64,000 bases of DNA from Streptomyces fulvoviolaceus (GTDB lineage: Bacteria; Actinomycetota; Actinomycetes; Streptomycetales; Streptomycetaceae). The notes below the pieces were generated by a model. That model worked only from the letters and a program-made list of their open reading frames with translations. It did no database searches and had not been told where the DNA came from. This document shows positions 50,475-58,111 of the stretch, piece by piece. The first letter of the stretch is position 1. Each line of letters opens with the position of its first letter. The DNA is taken from positions 1-64,000 of the forward strand of contig NZ_JOEY01000050.1 in NCBI RefSeq assembly GCF_000718165.1. Direction: 5' to 3'. The position numbers were made by a program, and so were the translations under genes.

Positions 50475-50522
50475 GCCCCCAGCAATTCCCACACCGGGGG
50501 CGTGACACACGTCACAACTTGG

Positions 50523-52637
50523 CTAGAAAAGGCCCTTGTAACCCTTCCAGCCCGTCTCGATCTTCACCCGCGCCGCGAACGACCCCTTGCCGGTACCGGT
50601 GTTGCGGTACAGGTTGCCCGCGGTGTCCCGCGCGACCAGGTCGTTCCTGCCGTCGCCGGTGATGTCCCCGACTCCGACGATCGCGTTGTACGAGGCCCCC
50701 CAGTCGGAGAAGACCTTCACCCGCTCCTTCACCTGGCCGGTCCCGGTGCCGTCGTAGCGCCACAGCGTCCCGGCCTTGTCGAGCGCCAGCACATCGCCGA
50801 AGCCGTCGCCGTTCAGGTCGCCGGCACCGACGATCTTCTTGTACGTCGACCAAGTGCGGATCTTGACGCCCGCCTTCAGCTTCCCGGCACCGTCGTTGGC
50901 GAACAGGTAGATGTCACCGGTCGAGGCCTTGCGGGCCAGCAGATCGGTACGGCCGTCGCCGGTGAGGTCGCCGGGGGCGGTGAGCACGTTGTACGCGTTC
51001 CAGCCGGTGCCGAGCGAGGTGTGGCTGCTCGACGGGGCGTACGGCGTCCCGCACTTGCCGGCGTAGCGGCGCAGCTCGCCGTTCGGCATCCGGATCAGCA
51101 TCTCGGCGCACCGGTCCGAGCCCATGTCGCCGAACGGCACGGCGACCGTCCCGGAGGGCCAGCCGGACGCGCTCTGCTTGAAGTCGAACGCGCCCTTGCC
51201 CTTGGTGTACTGCAGGGTCAGGCCGCCGGCGGAGTTGAGGGTGACGAGCTCGCCGTAGCTGTAGTAGCCCTGGTCGTGGTGGCCCTGGCGGCCGCCGTCG
51301 AGCGAGAGGGCACCGCTCGTCGTGTACGTGCCCGAGCCCTCTGCCGCGGTGGCGGTCAGCGTCCAGGTCTTCGGGCCGTTGTACGCGTACGTGCCCGAGT
51401 CCGTCTTCCCGTCCCAGGACAGGTCGATCGCCGTGCCGCTGCCCGTGATGGTGCGGTCGGTGCGGCCCTGGGCGTCCTTCACGGTGAAGGTCCAGTCGGC
51501 GGGCTTGTTCAGCTGCCAGTAGCTGTTCCAGGTGGTGCCGGCGCCGGTGCGGCCCTTGGCGTCGAGGGTGTCGTCGTCCAGGTCCGACTCGATCTTCGCC
51601 AGCGACTGCGTCGGCACCCCGCTCTGCACGACCTGGATCGCGTTGTCCGTACCGACGTACGCGATGTCGCCGCCGAACTTGTCCACCGTCCAGGTCAGCC
51701 GCCGCTGGTCGGCGGTGTTCCCGGCGGGCAGGTCGGCGATCTCGCGCGCGGCGGCGGCCGTACCGCTGTGGAAGTCCGTCAGCATCAGCTTCCCGGCGGT
51801 GCGGTCGTGCTGGACGAGGTAGCCGTCGCCGACGAGTGCGGGGCCGGAGGGAACGGTGACGTTCTTCTTCGCCGTACGGTCGTACACGCCCGCGGCGCCC
51901 GTCGGCCCGCAGTTCCAGTAGAGCCAACGGCCCACGGTCTGAAGCTCCTTGACCGTGCAGGGAGCGCCGGTGGAGACGGTCGTGACCGTCTTCTTCGCCT
52001 CCAGGTCGTACGCGCTGACGACCCCGTTGCCCGTGCCCGGCTTCCACAGCAACGAACCCCACACGGAGGCGGCGGTGATGGAGCGGGTCAGCCGCACGTC
52101 CTGGGAGCGGTACTCCTGGACGGAGTCGACGTACTGCTTGCCGGTCGAGTCCGCGTCGTAGACGAAGTACCGGCCGGTGACGTCCACGAACCGGCCGCCG
52201 GTGACGGCGGGTTCGTCCGCCGAGTGGTAGTTGTTGGGGCCCACCCAGACCTGCGCGTACTCCTTGTCGTCGTCGACGAAGAAGTAGCCGACGTTGCCGT
52301 TTCCGGCGCCCCGCAGCGGCACGCAGGAGCCTGCGTCGCACGCCACGCGCTGCACGTGGTCGCCGTCCGCGAAGGTGTCCGCGTAGCCGCGTGAAGTCGC
52401 CTCGCCCACTGTGGTGCCGTCCGGGGCGACCGAGCGGTTGCGGACGAACTGGGCACCGCTCGGGGCGGTCTCCACCGCGGTGAGCACACCGCCCGCGTAG
52501 TCCAGGCCGTACACGCCGCTGGTCTGCAGGGGCATGGGTGCGGTGTCCGCGGCCGCCGGGCCCGCGGTGGTCAGCGAGCCGGCGCCCAGGGCGGCCAGGC
52601 TGACGAGAGTGAGAGCGATCCGGGCATGCCGGGTCAA
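50523..52637 (-). CDS. Secreted FG-GAP/VCBS repeat protein
   Basis: 704 residues with a signal peptide (RIALTLVSLAALGAGSLTTAGPAAADT). A beta-rich region follows (about 35-450), then a FlgD-Ig-like part (DWTFTVKDAQGRTDR) and three to four C-terminal FG-GAP repeats with calcium-type DxDGDG loops (LTGDGRTDLLAR, LNGDGFGDVLAL, ITGDGRNDLVAR). It is an extracellular propeller-like protein of unknown ligand. The start is taken as TTG 52637 because GGGGAGGG lies directly before it and the signal peptide begins there; TTG starts are rare. Terminators flank it. Confidence 0.82.
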   Translation of the reverse strand: MTRHARIALTLVSLAALGAGSLTTAGPAAADTAPMPLQTSGVYGLDYAGGVLTAVETAPSGAQFVRNRSVAPDGTTVGEATSRGYADTFADGDHVQRVACDAGSCVPLRGAGNGNVGYFFVDDDKEYAQVWVGPNNYHSADEPAVTGGRFVDVTGRYFVYDADSTGKQYVDSVQEYRSQDVRLTRSITAASVWGSLLWKPGTGNGVVSAYDLEAKKTVTTVSTGAPCTVKELQTVGRWLYWNCGPTGAAGVYDRTAKKNVTVPSGPALVGDGYLVQHDRTAGKLMLTDFHSGTAAAAREIADLPAGNTADQRRLTWTVDKFGGDIAYVGTDNAIQVVQSGVPTQSLAKIESDLDDDTLDAKGRTGAGTTWNSYWQLNKPADWTFTVKDAQGRTDRTITGSGTAIDLSWDGKTDSGTYAYNGPKTWTLTATAAEGSGTYTTSGALSLDGGRQGHHDQGYYSYGELVTLNSAGGLTLQYTKGKGAFDFKQSASGWPSGTVAVPFGDMGSDRCAEMLIRMPNGELRRYAGKCGTPYAPSSSHTSLGTGWNAYNVLTAPGDLTGDGRTDLLARKASTGDIYLFANDGAGKLKAGVKIRTWSTYKKIVGAGDLNGDGFGDVLALDKAGTLWRYDGTGTGQVKERVKVFSDWGASYNAIVGVGDITGDGRNDLVARDTAGNLYRNTGTGKGSFAARVKIETGWKGYKGLF

Positions 52638-52799
52638 GGGTCCCTCCCCAGGGAAAGTCAGAAGAGGCGCGGCGACAGGCCCAGTCGAAGTCGATCCCCC
52701 TCGGCCACACTTCGCCACGCAAGCGAAGCGATGTTAACAACCGTCACACCGGTTCCGGTAGCGAGTTGGCGGCACTTGGCGGCACTCGGTGGCACAGAG

Positions 52800-52833
52800 A
52801 AGGGCCCGTACGACCGAAGTCGTACGGGCCCTT
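52800..52833 (-). terminator. UUCG-loop terminator of the DEAD-box gene
   Basis: AAGGGCCCGTACGAC (52800-52814) pairs perfectly with 52819-52833. On the minus strand the loop is TTCG, the very stable tetraloop. It lies 20 bp past the helicase stop. Confidence 0.9.
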
Positions 52834-52853
52834 CAAAAGCAGGTCAGTCAGTG

Positions 52854-55031
52854 TCAGCCGTTGCGCTTCCAGCGCGGCTTGTCGTCGCGGCGGCCGAAGG
52901 AACCGGTGCCGGTGCCCGTGCTACCACCGCGGTGGTCGTCACGACGGCCCTGCGGGCGGTCGTGGCCGCCGGCGCGGAAGCCCGGGCGGTCGCTCTGGCG
53001 GTCGCGGTTGAACGGACGGTCGCTGCCACGGTGGCCGGACGGACGGTCGTCGCGGCGGAAGCCGCCACGGTCGTTGTCACGGTTGAAGCCACCCGACGGA
53101 CGGTCGTCGCGACGGTCGAACGAACGGCCACCACGGTCACCACCATCGCGGCGGTCATCGCGGTTGAAGCCACCCGACGGACGGTCGTCACGGCGGTCGA
53201 ACGAACGGCCACCACGGTCACCACCATCGCGGCGGTCGTCCCGGCGGAAACCACCCGACGGACGGTCGTCGCGACGGAAGCCGCCACGGTCGTTGTCACG
53301 GTTGAAGCCACCCGACGGACGGTCGTCACGACGGTCGAACGAACGGCCACCACGGTCACCACCATCGCGGCGGTCGTCCCGGCGGAAACCACCCGACGGA
53401 CGGTCGTCACGGCGGAAGCCGCCACGGTCGCCATCACGACGGTCATCGCGACGGAAACCACCCGACGGACGGTCGTCGCGACGGTCCCGGCGCTCGTAGT
53501 TGCCCCGCTCGTCGCGCTGCTGACGCGGACGCTCGTACGAAGAGGACTCCTCGCGCACCGGCGCCTCGGCGACGGACTGCTCCGCCATCGCGGCCTCCAC
53601 GACGGCGGCGGCCTCGGCCACCGCGGTCTCCGGGTCGTCGCCCCGCTCGCGCGCGGCACGCGCGACCAGACGGTCGGCCTCCTCGCGGAGCTCGGTCGCG
53701 CGCCGGGTGGCCCGCTCCAGGTCCTTCGTGAGCTGAGCGACATCACGCTCGGCCTGCTGCGCGGCGTCGCCCGCAGACTGGGCCTGGACCTCGGTCATCG
53801 AACGGGCGCCGGTGATCTCGGCGACCTCGGGCTCGAAGGCCGTACCGGAGTTGATGATGTGACGCCCGGCGTCGACGCCCGCGTCCTCCATCAGCCGGAA
53901 GATCTGGCGGCGCTGGTGCGGCAGCGAGAGGGAGACGACCGTGCCGGTGCGACCGGCGCGAGCCGTACGGCCGGCGCGGTGCAGGTAGTCCTTGTGGTCG
54001 CCGGCCGGGTCCACGTTCAGGACCAGGTCGATGCCGTCGACGTGGATACCGCGGGCGGCCACGTCGGTCGCGACGAGCGCGTTGACGTAGCCCTTCTTGA
54101 AGTCCTCCAGCACGCGGGTACGCGCGCCCTGCGTCATACCGCCGTGCAGCGCGTCGGCCTTCACACCGGCGTCACAGAGCTGCTCGGCGATACGGTCGGC
54201 GCCCAGCTGGGTGCGGACGAAGATGATCGTGCGGCCCTTGCGGGAGGCGATCGCGGCGGTGACCGGCGCCTTGTCCTTGGGCTTCACGATCAGGATGTGG
54301 TGCGACATGGTCGTGACGTTGCCCTGGGCGCTGTCGACCTCGTGCGTGACCGGGTTGCTCAGGTAGCGCTTGACCAGCGTGGAGATCTCGTTCTCCATGG
54401 TGGCCGAGAACAGCATGCGCTGGCCGCCACCGGGGATCTGGTCGAGCAGCTCGGTGACCTCGGGCAGGAAGCCCAGGTCGGACATCTGGTCGGCCTCGTC
54501 GAGTACGGCGACCTGGACGTTCTCGAGCGAGCAGGCGCCGCGGTTGATGAGGTCGCGCAGGCGGCCCGGGGTGGCGACGAGGACGTCGACGCCGCGCTCC
54601 AGGGCGTACATCTGGTTGCTCATGGACGTACCGCCGCAGACGACCTTCATCTTCAGGCCGAGTACGTCGCCGTACGGCTGAAGCGCGTCCGCGACCTGCA
54701 TCGCGAGCTCACGCGTCGGCGTGAGGATGATGCCGCGGGGCTTCTTCTTGTCGGTGTGGCCGCCGGACAGCGATGCCAGCAGCGGCAGACCGAAGGAGAG
54801 GGTCTTGCCGGAGCCGGTGCGGCCACGGCCGAGGATGTCCTTGCCGGCCAGGGCGTCCGGGATGGTCGCGGCTTGGATCGGGAAGGGGGCGGTCACACCG
54901 TTCTGCGCGAGCTTGCGCACGACGCCCTCGGGGAGACCGAGGTCCGCGAAGGTGACCGTGGGGGTCTCCTCGACGGGCTCGTTCTCGCCGTTCTCGGGCA
55001 CGACGATGTGATCAGTACTGGAAATGGACAT
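52854..55031 (-). CDS. DEAD-box RNA helicase with RGG-like repeat tail
   Basis: 725 residues. The helicase core (about 25-400) has motif I GRTGSGKT, Ia PTRELAMQ, II LDEADQM, III SATM and VI HRAGRTARAG. A coiled segment with alternating charges follows (about 430-480). The last 200 residues are repeats of DDRPSGGF, RRDDRRDGGDRGGRSFDR and FNRDNDRGGF, an RGG-like RNA-binding and phase-separating tail. It remodels RNA, probably in ribosome assembly or mRNA decay and cold adaptation. ATG 55031 has GGAAGG upstream. It is monocistronic with a strong terminator. Confidence 0.94.
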   Translation of the reverse strand: MSISSTDHIVVPENGENEPVEETPTVTFADLGLPEGVVRKLAQNGVTAPFPIQAATIPDALAGKDILGRGRTGSGKTLSFGLPLLASLSGGHTDKKKPRGIILTPTRELAMQVADALQPYGDVLGLKMKVVCGGTSMSNQMYALERGVDVLVATPGRLRDLINRGACSLENVQVAVLDEADQMSDLGFLPEVTELLDQIPGGGQRMLFSATMENEISTLVKRYLSNPVTHEVDSAQGNVTTMSHHILIVKPKDKAPVTAAIASRKGRTIIFVRTQLGADRIAEQLCDAGVKADALHGGMTQGARTRVLEDFKKGYVNALVATDVAARGIHVDGIDLVLNVDPAGDHKDYLHRAGRTARAGRTGTVVSLSLPHQRRQIFRLMEDAGVDAGRHIINSGTAFEPEVAEITGARSMTEVQAQSAGDAAQQAERDVAQLTKDLERATRRATELREEADRLVARAARERGDDPETAVAEAAAVVEAAMAEQSVAEAPVREESSSYERPRQQRDERGNYERRDRRDDRPSGGFRRDDRRDGDRGGFRRDDRPSGGFRRDDRRDGGDRGGRSFDRRDDRPSGGFNRDNDRGGFRRDDRPSGGFRRDDRRDGGDRGGRSFDRRDDRPSGGFNRDDRRDGGDRGGRSFDRRDDRPSGGFNRDNDRGGFRRDDRPSGHRGSDRPFNRDRQSDRPGFRAGGHDRPQGRRDDHRGGSTGTGTGSFGRRDDKPRWKRNG
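52970..53490 (-). repeat. Nested repeats encoding the helicase tail
   Basis: Units of about 24 and 60-75 bp (core ACCCGACGGACGGTCGTC on the plus strand) recur at least eight times with high identity. The DNA-level similarity suggests ongoing unit expansion and contraction, and makes the exact length here vulnerable to assembly error. Confidence 0.85.
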
Positions 55032-55289
55032 GCGTATGCGAAACCTTCCGGAGTCTCGTCGGCACGCGCCCGTCAACTCCGTGATTCGCAATACGACCGC
55101 CTCTATGCGGTCAGCCACGGTAAGGGGAGAGAACGCGCCACACGGCGCGCTTCTGCTTTGGCGCCGGGCAAATGATCAAACGATCTATAACCATACGCAC
55201 CCACCACCCATGAAGGCAAACCAAACCCCATGGACGTAGGGCACATCACACTCCTACGGCGACGACGGCACCGATGGCCACGTCGGCAC

Positions 55290-55802
55290 CTACACCGGTG
55301 ACCCCGCCGTCGGCGCCGGCTCCCGCCCGTCCAGCTGGGCTCCCGTGTCCTCCGAGGACGACGGCTGGGGCACCGAGGGCTCGGGCGTGGGCGAGGCGGG
55401 CGGCTCGCTCGGGGTCGGCTCCGGGTCGGGCGTCCGCGTGGGGGTGGGCTGCGCCTTGGTCGGCGTCGGCGCCCCCGGCTTCTCGGTCTTCCCGGGCCTG
55501 CCCCCGGCCGAGGCCGACGCGCTCGCCGCCGCGGACGCGGACGCCGAGGGCGACGCCGACTCGTCCTCGCCCTTCTTGTGCTTGCCCTTCCCGTGCTTCC
55601 CGTCCTCCCCCGCCGCCCCGAAGCCGCCACCGCCCGGGAGCGCCGACCCGCCGTCCGGTGCCTCGCCACCGCGCTGCCCGGCGGAGTGCGAGGGCTTGGC
55701 ACCCCCTCCTCCGTCGTCCTCGCCCACGCTCATACAGCCGGCGGCAGCGGCGACGGCCATGACGGTGGCGGCCAGACGAACGGGTACGTACAAGGGGCGC
55801 AC
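55290..55802 (-). CDS. Small Ser/Pro-rich lipoprotein
   Basis: 170 residues from GTG 55802, with GGAGGTGG upstream. A short export segment ends in a lipobox, MAVAAAAGC. The mature protein is low-complexity: Gly-rich, then KHGKGKHKKGEDES, Ser/Ala repeats, and a Pro/Thr linker (PTPTRTPDPEPTPSEPP) up to the C-terminus. No folded domain is visible, so it is probably a wall-spanning anchor or spacer. It lies downstream of the zincin gene on the same strand with about 77 bp between. Confidence 0.7.
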   Translation of the reverse strand: MRPLYVPVRLAATVMAVAAAAGCMSVGEDDGGGGAKPSHSAGQRGGEAPDGGSALPGGGGFGAAGEDGKHGKGKHKKGEDESASPSASASAAASASASAGGRPGKTEKPGAPTPTKAQPTPTRTPDPEPTPSEPPASPTPEPSVPQPSSSEDTGAQLDGREPAPTAGSPV

Positions 55803-55879
55803 GGGGCCACCTCCGATGGGCGGGGTGAAGGAGTCAACCTCCCCAACTCCCGCCGCCCACAAGAGGACACGCGAAGTGC

Positions 55880-56230
55880 TCAGCCGTACCCGAGGGCATG
55901 CAGCCGCGCGTCGTCGATCCCGAAGTGATGGGCGATCTCGTGCACCACGGTGACCTCGGTCTCCGCGACCACGTCCTCCCGGTTGTCGCACATCCGCAGC
56001 GTCGGATTCCGGTAGATGGTGATCCGGTCGGGGAGCACACCCGCGTACCACTCGCCCCGGTCGGTCAGCGGCGTCCCCTCGTACAACCCGAGCAGCTCGG
56101 GATCGTCCGTCGGGGGATCGTCCTCGACGAACACCGCGACGTTGTCCATCAGCCGCGTCAACTCCGGCGGAATCCGGTCCAGCGCCTCGGCGACCAGTTC
56201 CTCGAACTCCTCGCGCGTCATCTCCAGCAC
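55880..56230 (-). CDS. Small zincin-like metallopeptidase
   Basis: 116 residues of the actinobacterial minimal zincin family (DUF1025-like). The zinc motif is VVHEIAHHFGIDD (HExxHxxG), preceded by RITIYRNPTLRMC. The N-terminal half (FEELVAEALDRIPPELTRLMDNVAVFVED) is typical of the family. It may be a cytosolic protease, but substrates are not known. GTG 56230 or ATG 56221 could start it. Confidence 0.87.
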   Translation of the reverse strand: MLEMTREEFEELVAEALDRIPPELTRLMDNVAVFVEDDPPTDDPELLGLYEGTPLTDRGEWYAGVLPDRITIYRNPTLRMCDNREDVVAETEVTVVHEIAHHFGIDDARLHALGYG

Positions 56231-56250
56231 ACGCCCATTGTCCGTTACCC

Positions 56251-56344
56251 AGGGCCTGCCCGGCGGATCATGTCGGCGTCGCGGGGTCGGCTCGGCCAGG
56301 AAGCACCCTCTCTCGCAGCCGACCTGATCCGCCGGACAGGCCCT
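56251..56344. repeat. 94-bp MITE-like element with 20-bp inverted ends
   Basis: AGGGCCTGCCCGGCGGATCA (56251-56270) and TGATCCGCCGGACAGGCCCT (56325-56344) are inverted repeats with one mismatch around 54 bp. The arms resemble a palindrome scattered in Streptomyces genomes. It lies between the zincin and phosphoesterase genes. No clear target duplication was seen. Confidence 0.7.
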
Positions 56345-56408
56345 ACGCCCGTACGAGAGTCATCAGCGCGCTCGCATATCCACGCGCGGACTTGGGCATA
56401 CGGGACCA

Positions 56409-57968
56409 ATGGCCCGCGTCCCCGTCGTAGCCCGGAACATCCTGAACGTGATCCGGAGGCCCCCGCGCGCCCTGGCCCGCCACTACCGCACCCGCCACCC
56501 GCTCCCGTCCCTCGAACTGGTCCACCCCCCGCACCCCTGGTCCCGCGCCCTCGGCCTGGTCGCCGTCGTGATCCTGGGCGCCTGGCTCGGCCTGCTGATC
56601 GTCGGCAACGTACGGGTCCCGGTCGGCCCCATGAACACCACGATGACCCTGCGCCCGTCCGTCTCCGGCGGCACGAAGATCAACGTCTCGCCGCTCGGCG
56701 CGCTCCAGCTGGACAGCCACCACGCGCCCGTCCGCCTCGACGTCAACGTCGACCAGCTCGACCCGGAGCGCTCCCAGGCCCTGGTCGACCACCCCGAGCG
56801 TCTCTCCGGCCTCCAGGACGAGGTCGCGAAGGACGTCGAACACGGCACGATGGACCTGGCCGTCCGCTCCTGCGTCGCCGTGGTCTCCGGAGCCACCGCG
56901 CTCGGCCTCGCGGTCTACCGCCGCCCCCGCCGCGCCCTCGCGGCCGGTGGTCTGGCCCTGACCCTCCTCGCCGCCTCGGGCGGCACGGCGTACGCCACCT
57001 GGAACCCCGAGTCGGTCCTCGAGCCGAAGTTCTCCGGCCTGCTCTCCTCCGCCCCGTCCCTGGTCGGCAACGCCCGCAGCATCGTCACCGAATTCGACGT
57101 CTACCAGAAGGAGTTGGCGCGCCTGGTGACGAACGTGACGAAGCTGTACGACGTCACCTCCACGCTCCCCGCCTACCAGCCGGACCCGACCACCATCCGG
57201 GTCCTGCACGTCTCGGACATCCACCTCAACCCGGCGAGCTGGAAGATCATCGCGTCGCTGGTGGAGCAGTACAAGGTGAACGTGATCGTCGACTCCGGCG
57301 ACACCATGGACCACGGCTCGGCCGCGGAGAACAGCTTCCTGGACCCGATCCCGAACCTCGGCGCGCCCTACGTCTGGGTCCGCGGCAACCATGACTCCCT
57401 CACCACCCAGCGGTACCTGGCAGGCCTCAAGAACGTCCACGTCCTGGACGAGGGCGACGCCCAGACGGTCGCCGGCCTGCGCTTCGCCGGCATCGGCGAC
57501 CCCCAGTTCACCCCCGACCGCACGAACCAGCCGGGAGCCGAGGAGTCCCAGGAGGTGGCCGGCCTCCGCCTGGCCCGCGCCCTGCGCGCCCAGACGACCG
57601 CGGGCACCTCCGTCGACATCGCCGTCGCCCACGAACCGTCGGCGGCCCGCCAGGTCGACGGCGACGTCCCCCTGGTCCTGGCCGGCCACCTCCACCACCA
57701 GGAGATGGAGATCCTGAAGCGGGGCACCCGTCTGCGCATCGAGGGCTCGACCGGCGGCAGCGGTCTGCGCGCGGTGGAGGGCAAGTACCCCGACCCCATC
57801 GAGGCCTCGATCCTCTACATGGACCGCGACACCCGCCGCCTCCAGGCCTGGGACGAGATCAAACTCGGCGGCCTGGGCCTGACGACGGCGGAGGTCAGCC
57901 GGCACCTCCCGGAGGAGAACCAGCCGGGGGCCACTCAGACCCCGAGCCCGAGCGGGTCCGCCCCCTAG
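56409..57968 (+). CDS. Membrane-anchored metallophosphoesterase
   Basis: 519 residues. Two or three membrane helices lie in the first 200 residues (SRALGLVAVVILGAWLGLLIVG; LAAGGLALTLLAASGGTAYA). The C-terminal calcineurin-like domain (about 255-450) has all metal motifs: VSDIHLNP, DSGDTMDHG, RGNHDS and AGHLHHQEM. The active domain probably lies outside the membrane and hydrolyses phosphodiesters or phosphate esters of unknown identity. It ends in a Pro/Ser-rich tail. It starts at ATG 56409 and precedes tRNA-Glu on the same strand. Confidence 0.9.
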   Translation: MARVPVVARNILNVIRRPPRALARHYRTRHPLPSLELVHPPHPWSRALGLVAVVILGAWLGLLIVGNVRVPVGPMNTTMTLRPSVSGGTKINVSPLGALQLDSHHAPVRLDVNVDQLDPERSQALVDHPERLSGLQDEVAKDVEHGTMDLAVRSCVAVVSGATALGLAVYRRPRRALAAGGLALTLLAASGGTAYATWNPESVLEPKFSGLLSSAPSLVGNARSIVTEFDVYQKELARLVTNVTKLYDVTSTLPAYQPDPTTIRVLHVSDIHLNPASWKIIASLVEQYKVNVIVDSGDTMDHGSAAENSFLDPIPNLGAPYVWVRGNHDSLTTQRYLAGLKNVHVLDEGDAQTVAGLRFAGIGDPQFTPDRTNQPGAEESQEVAGLRLARALRAQTTAGTSVDIAVAHEPSAARQVDGDVPLVLAGHLHHQEMEILKRGTRLRIEGSTGGSGLRAVEGKYPDPIEASILYMDRDTRRLQAWDEIKLGGLGLTTAEVSRHLPEENQPGATQTPSPSGSAP

Positions 57969-58036
57969 GGCGGCGTGGACTGCGACTATTCGGTTTGGTC
58001 CCGGCCCGAACGCCGTAGTACAGTCGCGCCGTACCG

Positions 58037-58109
58037 GCCCTCATCGTCTAGCGGCCTAGGACGCCGCCCTTTCAAGGCGGTAGCACGGGTTCGAATCCCG
58101 TTGGGGGTA
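58037..58109 (+). tRNA. tRNA-Glu (anticodon TTC)
   Basis: A 73-nt cloverleaf: acceptor GCCCTCA with TGGGGGT (one G-U pair), D arm GTCTAGCGGCCTAGGAC, anticodon arm CCGCCCTTTCAAGGCGG, and T arm ACGGGTTCGAATCCCGT. No CCA is encoded. The transporter gene of the biosynthetic operon ends only 2 bp beyond its 3' end. Confidence 0.96.
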
Positions 58110-58111
58110 CT

